A DNA stretch of 64,000 nucleotides from Halapricum desulfuricans (GTDB lineage: Archaea > Halobacteriota > Halobacteria > Halobacteriales > Haloarculaceae). A program made the position numbers and the translations under genes. Shown piece by piece: positions 52,307 to 60,797 of the stretch (positions are counted from its first letter, which is position 1; the number at the start of each line of letters is the position of its first letter). The stretch lies in NCBI RefSeq assembly GCF_017094465.1, contig NZ_CP064791.1:682001-746000 (forward strand). The letters run 5' to 3'. The notes beneath the pieces are model-generated. The model saw only the letters and a list, made by a program, of their open reading frames with translations. It made no database searches and was not told the origin of the DNA.

Positions 52307-53911
52307 ATGAGCGCGGACCGGGCCGCCCTCGAGCGCGCACTCGAACGCGGGGAACAGGAAGGGGGGAACGTCGAGTTCAAGGAGCGACTCAGCGAGGACC
52401 TCCACGCGACGGAGGGACGCTTCGAGAGCCTCGCGGCGCAGTTGCGCCACCGCGTCCTGAGCGGCGACGGCGAGGCGACGTACGTCGTCGGCGTCACCGA
52501 CGACGGCGGGCTCGCCGGGATCGAACCCGAGACGTTCTCCGAGTCGATGGACGTGCTCTCACTGTTGGCCGAGGAGGCCGACGCGCACATCGCCGATGTC
52601 CAGACCTGGAGCGTCGACCGCGGCGGGATCGTCGGCGTCGCGACGATCAGAGAGGGGACGCGACTGGCCGACGACGAGCACATCGTTGTCGGGACGGCGG
52701 GCCACGTCGATCACGGCAAATCGACGCTCGTCGGGTCGCTGGTGACCGGTCAGGCCGACGACGGGCAGGGCGGGACCCGCTCGTATCTCGACGTCCGCCC
52801 CCACGAGATCGAGCGGGGCCTCTCGGCGGACCTCTCCTACGGCGTCTACGGCTTCGACGAGGACGGGCCGGTCAGGATGGACAACCCCGACCGGAAGTCG
52901 GATCGCGCTCGCGTAGTCGAAGAGGCCGACCGACTCGTCTCGTTCGTCGACACCGTCGGCCACGAACCGTGGCTGCGGACGACCATCCGCGGGATCGTCG
53001 GCCAGAAACTCGATTACGGATTGTTGACGGTCGCGGCCGACGACGGCCCGACGAAGACGACCCGAGAGCATCTCGGGATCCTGCTGGCGACCGAACTGCC
53101 GACGATCGTCGCGATCACCAAGGTCGATCTCGTCGGGGACGAACGCGTCGACGAGGTCGAACGCGAGGTCGAGCGACTGCTCCGTGACGCCGAGAAGACG
53201 CCGCTCCCGGTCGCCCGCCACGGGGTCGACGCGGCGGTCGAGGAGATCTCCGAGACGGTCGTGCCGGTCCTGCGGACCTCGGCAGTCGAGGGCACCGGAT
53301 TGGGGGCGCTCGACGAACTGTTCGAGCGACTGCCGAAGACCGAGACCGCCGCCGACGGCGACTTCGAGATGTACATCGACCGGACCTACAAGGTCAGCGG
53401 CGTCGGTGCGGTCGCCTCGGGGACGATCCACTCCGGACGCGTCGAGGCCGGCGACGAACTCCTGCTCGGGCCGATGGCCGACGGCTCTTTCCGGGAAGTC
53501 GAGGCCCGCTCGATCGAGATGCACTACCACCGCGTCGACGAGGCCGAGGCCGGCCGGATCGTCGGGATCGCGCTCAAGGGCGTCCGCGAGGCCGATGTCG
53601 AGCGCGGGATGGTCCTCCTCCCTCGAGAAGCCGATCCGACGCCGGTTCGGGAGTTCGAGGCCGAGGTGATGGTCCTGAACCATCCGACGCGGATCGGCGA
53701 CGGCTACGAGCCGGTCGTCCACCTCGAAACCGTCAGCGAGGCGGCCGCGTTCTACCCCGAGGGCGGACAGCTGTTGCCCGGCGACACCGGACGTGCACGT
53801 GTTCGATTCAAGTTCCGCCCGTACTGCATCGAGGAAGGACAGCGGTTCGTGTTCCGTGAGGGCCGCTCGAAGGGCGTCGGCACCGTCACCGAGGTCACTG
53901 GTCCGGAGTGA
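52307..53911 (+). CDS. GTPBP1-like translational GTPase
   Basis: A 534-aa EF-Tu-like GTPase of the archaeal/eukaryotic GTPBP1 group. An N-terminal domain of about 125 residues is followed by the G domain: G1 GHVDHGKS at 132-139, G3 in DTVGHEPW, and G4 ITKVDLV where the canonical Asn is Thr. Beta-barrel domains II and III come next, ending KGVGTVTEV. Homologues are linked to mRNA surveillance and ribosome rescue; the archaeal role is unproven. An in-frame ATG 27 nt upstream exists. The 3' end overlaps the convergent gene by 17 bp. Confidence 0.88.
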   Translation: MSADRAALERALERGEQEGGNVEFKERLSEDLHATEGRFESLAAQLRHRVLSGDGEATYVVGVTDDGGLAGIEPETFSESMDVLSLLAEEADAHIADVQTWSVDRGGIVGVATIREGTRLADDEHIVVGTAGHVDHGKSTLVGSLVTGQADDGQGGTRSYLDVRPHEIERGLSADLSYGVYGFDEDGPVRMDNPDRKSDRARVVEEADRLVSFVDTVGHEPWLRTTIRGIVGQKLDYGLLTVAADDGPTKTTREHLGILLATELPTIVAITKVDLVGDERVDEVEREVERLLRDAEKTPLPVARHGVDAAVEEISETVVPVLRTSAVEGTGLGALDELFERLPKTETAADGDFEMYIDRTYKVSGVGAVASGTIHSGRVEAGDELLLGPMADGSFREVEARSIEMHYHRVDEAEAGRIVGIALKGVREADVERGMVLLPREADPTPVREFEAEVMVLNHPTRIGDGYEPVVHLETVSEAAAFYPEGGQLLPGDTGRARVRFKFRPYCIEEGQRFVFREGRSKGVGTVTEVTGPE

Positions 53912-54608
53912 CTGGACCGATCCGGCAGCCTCGTTCGCCGGCGGCGACCCGACGGAAGTTCTCGAAGACCAGCCGCGCCTGTGCGGCCGCGGCGTGGCTG
54001 TCCTCGGTGACGGTCTCGAGTACCGCTCGTCTGTCTTCCTCGGGGATATCTTTGCCCTCGATGACCCATCGGGCGGCTTCCATGTCGTATTCAGGGTGGA
54101 ACTGCACCCCGTAGGTCCGCCCGAACTGGAACCCCTGGATCCCCGTGTCGTTGCGCGCGGTCACGCGGGCGTCTTCGGGAAGCTCGACGACGGCGTCTGT
54201 GTGCGTCTCGAAGGCGGTGAACGTCCGTGAGACGCCGTTGAACAGCTGCGACGCGCCGACGCGCCGGATAGTCCGGTAGCCGAGTTCGAGCTCGCCCATG
54301 TCGGCGACCCGTCCGCCCAGCGCTTCCGCGAGCAACTGGTGGCCCCAGCAGATCCCGAGCATCGGGATCCCGGCGTCGTGGGCCACCCGTGCCCAATTTT
54401 CCGTGTCGGCTATCCACGGCTGGTCGTCGTAGGTCGAACACTGCGAACCGCTGATGATCGCGCCGTCGAGGGAGAATCTGTCGGGTTCTGAGGGCAGCTC
54501 ACCTTCACTGACCTCGAAGACCGTCACGTCGCCCGGGAGCTCCCGCCGGAAGTTCCGTCGCACTGGCGTGTCTCCGACCGAGGCGTCGAGCAGCGCGAAT
54601 TCGACCAT
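53895..54608 (-). CDS. Class I glutamine amidotransferase-like protein
   Basis: A 237-aa stand-alone GATase1 domain. The nucleophile Cys87 lies in GICWGHQLLAEALGG, and His171 and Glu173 in VQFHPEYD, so the triad is complete. It is typical of the GMP synthase-like amidotransferases of uncertain acceptor (some cleave gamma-glutamyl compounds). Start MVEFALLDASVGD at 54608; an ATG 21 nt earlier is possible. It converges on the GTPBP1-like gene with overlapping 3' ends. Confidence 0.87.
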   Translation of the reverse strand: MVEFALLDASVGDTPVRRNFRRELPGDVTVFEVSEGELPSEPDRFSLDGAIISGSQCSTYDDQPWIADTENWARVAHDAGIPMLGICWGHQLLAEALGGRVADMGELELGYRTIRRVGASQLFNGVSRTFTAFETHTDAVVELPEDARVTARNDTGIQGFQFGRTYGVQFHPEYDMEAARWVIEGKDIPEEDRRAVLETVTEDSHAAAAQARLVFENFRRVAAGERGCRIGPVTPDQ

Positions 54609-54668
54609 TATATTGTACAGTATGGCCACAACAGCGAAATAGGTTACGCCCCATGGGTAGCGGTTGCG

Positions 54669-55577
54669 CTAGGGTGGTCCCGTCAGGTCCGCTTCGAGGA
54701 CGAAAAACGGCTCGTCGGAGATCCGTCCGTCCGCTGCTGCGGCTTCCGAGACGTGCCGGCAGGTCTCCGGAATCAGGACGCGGGTGTGATCGACCCCGAG
54801 ATCGGCGGCGTCGGCGGCGATGGCGTCGAACAGCGCCCGGGCGGCGTCGGGGCTGTCCCACGAACTGTGGCCGTAGACGGCCCACGTCTCGGTACCGCCT
54901 CCCTCGACCTCGCGCTCGCGTCGACGGATTCGCGCGGTCGTCGCTCTCGTGCCGGCCTCGTCTCCGAGCGCAATGACGCGTTCACACCCACTCCGAAAGC
55001 GCTCGCGAGTGATCTCCGAAAGCGACCAGGGTTCGTCGGGATCGACGCCGAGTCCGGACAGCAGATCGCGGGCGTCGCTGCGCTGCCAGTGGCCCCAGGC
55101 CGCGTCGGGGTCGTCGAATAGCTCCAGGTCCGGGCTGGCGCTCGGGTCCGGGGCGGGTTGGGCCCACCGGCCTTCCGTCGCCGCTCCGAACCCGGCGGCC
55201 CGAGACAGACCGAGACCGCCGTCGTTCCAGGAGAAGACCATGTCGCGTGCGACCGATGCGCCCTGCTTGCGCGCCCACGCGAGCAGGGCTTCCATCATCG
55301 ACAGCGCGACCCCCGCTCCGCGGTGGTCGGGGTCGACGCGCATCCCCTGCAACCAGGCCTCGTGCTCGGAGAGGACGACCCCCTGGCAGATTCCAACAGC
55401 GGTCCCGTCGATCTCCGCGACGACGGTGCGTTGCTCCGGTCCGTCGGCCTCGATCCATTCCTCGAAGACGCGTGGGATGTAGTCATCGACATCCCGATCG
55501 GACCACGTCTCTCGGGTGAACGCGACGACGTCGTCGCGATCGTCCGCTCGGGCCTGGCGGATACGCGGCGCTGGCAT
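54669..55577 (-). CDS. GNAT family N-acetyltransferase
   Basis: A 302-aa protein. The N-terminal GNAT domain (about residues 5-140) has the acetyl-CoA loop VDPDHRGAGVALSMMEALL (Q/R-x-x-G-x-G/A form). It continues into a second, weaker GNAT-like half (WAVYGHSSWDSPDAARALFDA to EADLTGPP), consistent with a tandem arrangement. Acceptor unknown. Divergent from secE. Confidence 0.82.
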   Translation of the reverse strand: MPAPRIRQARADDRDDVVAFTRETWSDRDVDDYIPRVFEEWIEADGPEQRTVVAEIDGTAVGICQGVVLSEHEAWLQGMRVDPDHRGAGVALSMMEALLAWARKQGASVARDMVFSWNDGGLGLSRAAGFGAATEGRWAQPAPDPSASPDLELFDDPDAAWGHWQRSDARDLLSGLGVDPDEPWSLSEITRERFRSGCERVIALGDEAGTRATTARIRRREREVEGGGTETWAVYGHSSWDSPDAARALFDAIAADAADLGVDHTRVLIPETCRHVSEAAAADGRISDEPFFVLEADLTGPP

Positions 55578-55710
55578 ACCAGAAGATGGCGGTTGCCCGT
55601 GCCTTCAATCTGTTTTGTCTCTCTCCGAGAAGCGACACCGGATCGGGGACGTTCCTCACGGGGGGACCGAGATAGATAGATAAAAAAGTCCTGACGGGTT
55701 ACTCACGGAT

Positions 55711-55884
55711 ATGCACGTCCCGACAGAGCTCTCGTCATACATCCGCGTCCTCAAACTGGCGAGTACGCCGTCCTGGGAGGAGTTCTCGCAGGTGGCCAAG
55801 ATCGCCGGGGCCGGGATTCTCCTGGTCGGATTGCTCGGATTCGTGATCTTCGCGTTCATGTCGTTCGTTCCGGGTGGTCCCTGA
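55711..55884 (+). CDS. secE: SecE (Sec61 gamma) preprotein translocase subunit
   Basis: A 57-aa tail-anchored protein, [19 protein letters not shown] at the start with an amphipathic helix, then one transmembrane helix at about residues 34-54. It clamps SecY in the protein-conducting channel. The stop overlaps the spt5 start (TGATG at 55882-55886), the conserved archaeal secE-spt5 arrangement. AT-rich GATAAAAAAG at about 55678 gives the promoter. Confidence 0.93.
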   Translation: MHVPTELSSYIRVLKLASTPSWEEFSQVAKIAGAGILLVGLLGFVIFAFMSFVPGGP

Positions 55885-56321
55885 TGGGGATCTACGCCGT
55901 CAAGACCACGGCCAGCCAGGAGCGGACCGTCGCGGACATGATCATCACCCGCGAGGAAGACGAGATCCATGCCGCGCTCGCGCCGGACTCACTGACGAGT
56001 TACGTGATGGTCGAGGCCGACGACGCCTCGGTCTTCGAGCGCATCCTTGATGAGATTCCCCACGCCAACGGCGTCGTCCAGGGCGAGTCCTCGATCACGG
56101 AGGTCGAGCACTTCCTCTCGCCGAAACCCGATGTCGAGGGAATCGCGGAGGGCGACATCGTCGAACTCATCGCCGGCCCGTTCAAGGGCGAGAAGGCTCA
56201 GGTCCAGCGCATCGACGAGGGCAAAGACCAGGTGACCGTCGAACTGTACGAGGCGACGGTCCCGATCCCAGTCACAGTACGGGGCGACCAGATCCGCGTG
56301 CTCGACTCTGAAGAGCGATAA
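55884..56321 (+). CDS. spt5: Transcription elongation factor Spt5 (NusG homologue)
   Basis: A 145-aa protein. The NGN domain (about 1-85, GIYAVKTTASQERTVADMI) binds the RNA polymerase clamp, and a KOW domain (about 88-140, EGDIVELIAGPFKGEKAQV) couples to the ribosome. The last 42 nt plus stop and the following hairpin are repeated 152 bp downstream. The coding sequence is complete. Operon with secE. Confidence 0.95.
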   Translation: MGIYAVKTTASQERTVADMIITREEDEIHAALAPDSLTSYVMVEADDASVFERILDEIPHANGVVQGESSITEVEHFLSPKPDVEGIAEGDIVELIAGPFKGEKAQVQRIDEGKDQVTVELYEATVPIPVTVRGDQIRVLDSEER

Positions 56322-56500
56322 TTCTGCGACGAGCGGCGCGAGTCGCAGCGTTTTGGTCCAGCTTTTTCAAGGAGTGGTTCGCGAACATGGTGAGCGAACC
56401 CGACGAAGAAAAAGGTGGCCACGTGATAGTGCGGGGCGACCAGATCCGCGTGCTCGACTCTGAAGAGCGATAATTCTGCGACGAGCGGCGCGAGTCGCAG
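56280..56500 (+). mobile_element. spt5 3'-end duplication enclosing G.A-hairpin element
   Basis: A 69-bp exact direct repeat (56280-56348 and 56432-56500; period 152 bp) covers the last 14 codons, the TAA and a hairpin. Hairpins: 56324-56348 and its copy 56476-56500 (7-bp arms CTGCGAC/GTCGCAG, GA/GA, inner GC/GC, loop GGC), and between the copies 56376-56400 (arms GGTTCGC/GCGAACC, GA/GA, inner AC/GT, loop ATG). All are exactly 25 nt. T-rich runs follow each repeated hairpin, so they may also act as terminators. After copy 2 the sequence goes straight to the next gene. Confidence 0.82.
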
Positions 56501-56516
56501 CTTTCTCCACTGGTTG

Positions 56517-56945
56517 TCACTCGATCACGCTTCGAACGACTGTCAGGAGCCGAGCGACGAGTCCCGGCTCGGACGGCTCGGAGACCGTCCAACCGGCTTT
56601 CTCGGCTGCCTCGGTGACGCGGACGTACTCCCAGTCGAACATGGTCGAGACTCGCATATCGTCGTCGCTCGCTCCGACGTAGACGTGCCGTGGCGTCGGC
56701 GTCGCCTCGCGTATTTCTTCGAGGGTGAGCCACCTGTCCCGATCCTCCAGGTCGAAATCCTGCCGGAGATCGTGTTCCGCAACGATTCGCTCGATCCGTT
56801 CGGTGTCGTCGTCGATCAGACCGATGTATCGACTCCAGCTCTGTGCGTCCTCGAATACCGCGTTCGGGTCCCCAAGCCACTCGATGGCCGACAGCGAGAA
56901 CGCGAGTGTCAACTCACCCGTGTCAGTGTTGCTATCAGCGCTCAT
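56517..56945 (-). CDS. Haloarchaeal protein of unknown function (DUF7124-like)
   Basis: A 142-aa acidic protein: LTLAFSLSAIEWLGDPNAVF, then a helical part DDTERIERIVAEHDLRQDF, and RHVYVGASDDDMRVSTMFDWE. It resembles a haloarchaeal family I recall as DUF7124, unconfirmed. Its ATG overlaps the stop of the Gfo/Idh gene (ATGA, 56942-56945), so it is the last gene of that operon. No catalytic motif seen. Confidence 0.6.
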   Translation of the reverse strand: MSADSNTDTGELTLAFSLSAIEWLGDPNAVFEDAQSWSRYIGLIDDDTERIERIVAEHDLRQDFDLEDRDRWLTLEEIREATPTPRHVYVGASDDDMRVSTMFDWEYVRVTEAAEKAGWTVSEPSEPGLVARLLTVVRSVIE

Positions 56946-58042
56946 TCAACTTTCAGGCGCTCACCGCGCTCGTCGCTTTTCTCGACCGCTGCCAACACGC
57001 GCTGGACGGCCGCGCCGTCGGCGAAGTTCGGCCGGTACTCCTCTCCTTCTGCGACGGCAGTCAGGAATTCGTAGTTCTCGTGGACGAAGGTGTGTTCCCA
57101 CCCGAGAACGTGTCCTGGTGGCCACCACCGGTCGCCGTAGGGATCGTCCTCGTCGGTCACGAGTACGCGCTGGTAGCCGCGGTCGTCCTCGAATTTCACT
57201 TCGAGTTCGTTCAGCCGCTCGAGGCCGAATCGCAGACTCCCCTTCGAACCGTGGATCTCGATCGTGTGGTCGTTCTTGTGGCCGGTCGCAAACCGCGAAG
57301 CTTCGAGCGTCCCGACGGCGCCGCTCTCGAAGGTCACCTGCGCGCTGTAGGCGTCGTCGACGGTCACCTCACGCGTGCCGTCGCCGTCCGGCGCCGGCCG
57401 CTCGTCGACGAACGTCTGTAACTGCCCGCTGACCTCGGCGATGTCGCCGACGAGATATCGCGCGAGATCGATCGTATGCGCGCCGAGGTCGCCGAGCGCG
57501 CCGCTACCGGCGAGGTCGGCGTCGAGTCGCCAGCTCCAGGGCGCGTCGGGATCGACCAACCAGTCCTGGAGGTAGCGCCCGTAAAAGTGGTGAATCTCGC
57601 CGAGTTCGTCGGCATCGAGCAATCGCTTCGCGTACTGGATCGCCGGGACATACCGGTAGTTGAACGCCGTCGCTGTCGGGACGTCAGCACCGGCGGCTGC
57701 TCGTGCCATCCGTTCGGCGGCCGCGTCGTCGGCCGCGAGTGGCTTCTCACAGAGGACGGGTACACCGGCTTCGAGCGCCGCGATCGACGGCTCGGCGTGG
57801 AGGTGGTTCGGCCCGAGATTGTAGAAGGCGTCTACCTCGTCGATGGCGTCTCGCCAGTCGGTCGCGATCCGTGTGAACCCGAGTCTGTCGGCCGCCTCCG
57901 ACAGGGCGGATTCGTCCCGTCCGATGAGTACGTCCCGTTCGACAGCCGGCGCGTCCGGAAAGAACATCGGCAATCGAGCGAGGGCGTTCGCGTGGGCCCG
58001 ACCCATGAACCGATAGCCGAGCATCCCGATCGAGAGCGTCAT
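56942..58042 (-). CDS. Gfo/Idh/MocA family oxidoreductase
   Basis: NAD(P)-dependent sugar-type dehydrogenase, 366 aa. The N-terminal Rossmann domain has GMLGYRFMGRAHANAL and the EKP motif in VLCEKPLAADD. The C-terminal alpha/beta domain carries GALGDLGAHTIDLARYLVG with the catalytic-site Asp and His. It lies immediately downstream of a sugar isomerase-type gene, so the pair probably interconvert an inositol- or keto-sugar. Start MTLSIGMLGYRF at 58042; an ATG 21 nt earlier is possible. Confidence 0.9.
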   Translation of the reverse strand: MTLSIGMLGYRFMGRAHANALARLPMFFPDAPAVERDVLIGRDESALSEAADRLGFTRIATDWRDAIDEVDAFYNLGPNHLHAEPSIAALEAGVPVLCEKPLAADDAAAERMARAAAGADVPTATAFNYRYVPAIQYAKRLLDADELGEIHHFYGRYLQDWLVDPDAPWSWRLDADLAGSGALGDLGAHTIDLARYLVGDIAEVSGQLQTFVDERPAPDGDGTREVTVDDAYSAQVTFESGAVGTLEASRFATGHKNDHTIEIHGSKGSLRFGLERLNELEVKFEDDRGYQRVLVTDEDDPYGDRWWPPGHVLGWEHTFVHENYEFLTAVAEGEEYRPNFADGAAVQRVLAAVEKSDERGERLKVE

Positions 58043-58124
58043 GTTCGACACGTCGCCACGCACAGCAAAATAACTTGGCGACGGATCGCAGCAACGATCC
58101 CCCGGCGGTGGGCCGCAGCCCCTC

Positions 58125-59084
58125 TCACGCCCAGAACGCGTCGCCGGGTTGCTCCTCGAAGACGACGCGCTGGAGCAGCTCGACGCCCCTTTCGAGGCCC
58201 TCGCTGGCCGAGGTGAGCGCGTCCTCGTGCTCGATCGAGAGCGCGCCGTCGTAGCCGACTATCCGAAGCGTCGAGACGACGTCCCGCCAGTGGTCCTCGC
58301 CGTGTCCGTAGCCGACTGACCGGAACAGCCAGGACCGGTCGGCGACCTCGTCGTACGGCGTCGTGTCCAGCACGCCCTTCGTCCGGGCCTGTGCGTCGTA
58401 GATCCGGGTGTCCTTGGCGTGGACGTGGTGGATCGCGTCGCCGAGCAGTCTGATCGCGTCGGTGATATCGATGCCCTGCCAGTAGAGGTGCGACGGATCG
58501 AAATTCGCGCCGACGCGCTCGTTCGTCCGTTCACGCAGCTCCAGTAGTCCCGTCGGCTCGTAGATCAGCATGTTCGGGTGCATCTCGATCGCGAGGTCGA
58601 CCCCGCGTTCGTCGGCGTAGTTCGCCAGCTCCTGCCAGTATTCGGTGGCGACCTCCCACTGGTACTCGTGGGCCTCTGCGTGTTCGCCCGGCCAGGGCGC
58701 GGTCACCCAGTTGGGCACTTCGTCGTTCGGGCCGCCGGCAGGCAGTCCCGAAAAACAGGTCACTGTCCCGATATCGAGGCGGTCCGCGAGTTCGATCGCC
58801 TCGCGCAGTTCCGCGTCGGCCTCGCTCGCCCGCTCCTCGTCGGGATGGAGCGGGTTGTTGTGGGTCGCAAGCGCGCTCACGCGCAGGTCGTGAGCGTCCA
58901 GATCCTCGCGAAGAGCGGTCCGCGCGTCGGGCTCGGCCAGTAGCGTTGCCCGGTCGAGGTGATCCTGTCCGGGATAGCCGCCACAGCCGAGTTCGACCGT
59001 ATCGACGCCGAGATCGGCGAGATATTCGAAGGCCGATTCGCGTGGCTGGTCCCCGAGCGGGACGGTCAGGACGCCGACATCCAT
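58125..59084 (-). CDS. Sugar phosphate isomerase/epimerase (AP endonuclease family 2 fold)
   Basis: TIM-barrel protein of 319 aa with the metal-site pattern of xylose isomerase-like enzymes: Glu in LAIEMHPNM, Asp/His in GANFDPSHLYWQG, His in HVHAKD and Glu in LSIEHED. Start MDVGVLTVPLGDQ at 59084, standard for the family; the longer frame is atypical. It is upstream of the Gfo/Idh gene by 82 bp on the same strand, a pairing common in inositol and rare-sugar pathways. Substrate not determinable. Confidence 0.88.
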   Translation of the reverse strand: MDVGVLTVPLGDQPRESAFEYLADLGVDTVELGCGGYPGQDHLDRATLLAEPDARTALREDLDAHDLRVSALATHNNPLHPDEERASEADAELREAIELADRLDIGTVTCFSGLPAGGPNDEVPNWVTAPWPGEHAEAHEYQWEVATEYWQELANYADERGVDLAIEMHPNMLIYEPTGLLELRERTNERVGANFDPSHLYWQGIDITDAIRLLGDAIHHVHAKDTRIYDAQARTKGVLDTTPYDEVADRSWLFRSVGYGHGEDHWRDVVSTLRIVGYDGALSIEHEDALTSASEGLERGVELLQRVVFEEQPGDAFWA

Positions 59085-59142
59085 ACTTGGATGAACGACT
59101 GGCTCCGTAGTAAAGGTACAGCCCGAGGACGCAGCGGTCTTT

Positions 59143-59172
59143 GACATCCTCTCCCCTGAAGGGGTGGGCTTC
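59143..59172 (-). repeat. IS605/IS1341 end-like hairpin remnant
   Basis: TGACATCCTCTCCCCTGAAG and the following GGGTGGGCTTCC resemble, in reverse complement, the end of haloarchaeal TnpB scaffold RNAs (GGAAGCCC, GC-rich hairpin with TTCA loop, GGATGTCA). The stem is CCCC/GGGG with flanking wobble pairs. No transposase gene is adjacent, so this would be a solo end left by an old insertion, located between the isomerase start and the chemoreceptor stop. Confidence 0.5.
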
Positions 59173-59185
59173 CGCTCGCTACGTG

Positions 59186-60652
59186 TCAGTCCCCACTACC
59201 GGTCTCGTAGCGGTCGAATAGCGTCGTCAGCTGCTGGGCGCGCATCGTGAGCATCTTCGCGTTGACGTACATCTCCCCGAGCGCGAGGGTCTGCTCTTCG
59301 GCGATCGCGGCGACGTGTTCGGCCTCCTCGACGTGTTCACGGCTCGTCTCGGCGGCCTGATCGGCGATGGAAGCGACCTCTTCGCTGGATGCGGCCTGGT
59401 CGTCGGTCGCGTTGGAGATCTCCTTGACGCCGCTCGCCGTCTGTTCGACGTGCTCGAGAATCGATTCGAGCGCGTCGAGCCCCTCCTGGGCGTCCTCACG
59501 CCCCGCTTCGACGGTCGCTTGCATCTCGTTGATCTCCGTGACGGCCTCGTCGGTCTGATCCTGGATCTCGCCGATGAGTCCCTCGATCTCGTCGGTCGCG
59601 TCTTTCGTCTCCTCGGCGAGGTTCTTGACCTCGTCGGCGACGACCCCAAACCCGGTCTCCTCGCCCGAGGACGCGTGGGCGGCCTCGATCGAGGCGTTGA
59701 GCGCGAGGATGTTCGTCTGCTCGGCGATATCGTCGATCATCTCGACGATCTGCCCGATCTCCTGCATCTGTCCGTCGAGTGTTTCGACGGCTTCGACGAC
59801 GGTTTCGGTCTGGTCGCTCGTCTCGTCCATCGCGTCGACGACGCCGCGCGCGGCGTCGATCCCTTCGACGGTGTGGCGCTCGGTCCGGTCGGCTTTCTCG
59901 GCGACTTCGTCGCTGGAGGCGGCGATCTCCTCGATCGTCGCGGACATCTCGCCCATCTCCCGGGAGATGCGGCTGATCTGCTGGTGTTGGTCCTGAAATA
60001 CGGCGGCGATCTCGTCGATCGAGGACGCGACGTTCTCGCTGGCCTCTCTGACCGCCTCGGTCGCCGTCGTCACCTGCTGGCTCGAGTCGGCGACGTCCCC
60101 GCTGAACTCGCTCGCCGTGTCGATCGTCTGCTCGAAGGACGCGATCATCTCGTTGAACGTCCCGGTGGCTTCCGTCGCTGACCCGTCGGTCGCGTCCGTA
60201 TCGAGCTGCTGGCGGAGATCGCCCTCACTGATCCGCTCGATCGCCGTCGCGTGTGCCTCCAGGGGATCCGTGCCGTCCGCGGCCGGTACGCCGCCGTCGG
60301 TCGTCGCCTGGACTGGCGATCCGCCGGGCTGCCGTCGATCAGCACCGGTCGATCGTGCGTCCTCCAGCTGGCGTTCGAGTGTCGTGACTTCCTCCTGCAG
60401 TTCGTCCCGCTCGGTAGCGAGCGATTGCCGTTCGCCGGTGAGCGAATCGATCGTCGCCTGCAGCCGCTCGAACCGGGTCTCGATTCGCCGGACGGCGTAT
60501 ACCAGCGCGGCCGCGGCGACGAGGAATCCCGCGGCCGCAAACAGCGCGTACACCGGTCCGGAAGCGACACGAACTAGAAGAGCCTGATAGAGTGCGTGTC
60601 CGAACTGCGCCGCGAGCGCAGCGGCCGTCACGCGGTCGAGGGAGAGTCGCAT
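59186..60652 (-). CDS. Methyl-accepting chemotaxis protein without a periplasmic domain
   Basis: A 488-aa transducer. Two transmembrane helices (about residues 9-28 and 33-54) are separated by only a few residues, so there is no extracellular sensor. A coiled coil (58-100), a linker, a HAMP-like helix pair (about 130-175) and the signalling domain follow, with the tip sequence [19 protein letters not shown]. Glu/Gln pairs for methylation occur on both flanks. Sensing must be cytoplasmic or via a partner. The divergent neighbour encodes a substrate-binding protein that also lacks a signal peptide. Confidence 0.9.
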   Translation of the reverse strand: MRLSLDRVTAAALAAQFGHALYQALLVRVASGPVYALFAAAGFLVAAAALVYAVRRIETRFERLQATIDSLTGERQSLATERDELQEEVTTLERQLEDARSTGADRRQPGGSPVQATTDGGVPAADGTDPLEAHATAIERISEGDLRQQLDTDATDGSATEATGTFNEMIASFEQTIDTASEFSGDVADSSQQVTTATEAVREASENVASSIDEIAAVFQDQHQQISRISREMGEMSATIEEIAASSDEVAEKADRTERHTVEGIDAARGVVDAMDETSDQTETVVEAVETLDGQMQEIGQIVEMIDDIAEQTNILALNASIEAAHASSGEETGFGVVADEVKNLAEETKDATDEIEGLIGEIQDQTDEAVTEINEMQATVEAGREDAQEGLDALESILEHVEQTASGVKEISNATDDQAASSEEVASIADQAAETSREHVEEAEHVAAIAEEQTLALGEMYVNAKMLTMRAQQLTTLFDRYETGSGD

Positions 60653-60797
60653 ATCCTTGTCTTTCGTGATCGAACGTATATATCCTTCTGCTAATTATCA
60701 GAATCTGTTTCGGCTGCGTATCGTGTCGGGTAACACCACTACCAGTCCTGAAAACCGCGCCGATAAGTTCAATATCGGTCGGACGAAACCCGAGAAC

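Noticed and set aside
55665-55682. GATAGATAGATA tandem repeat before secE
   Set aside because: Only three units; part of an AT-rich promoter region, not evidence of phase variation.
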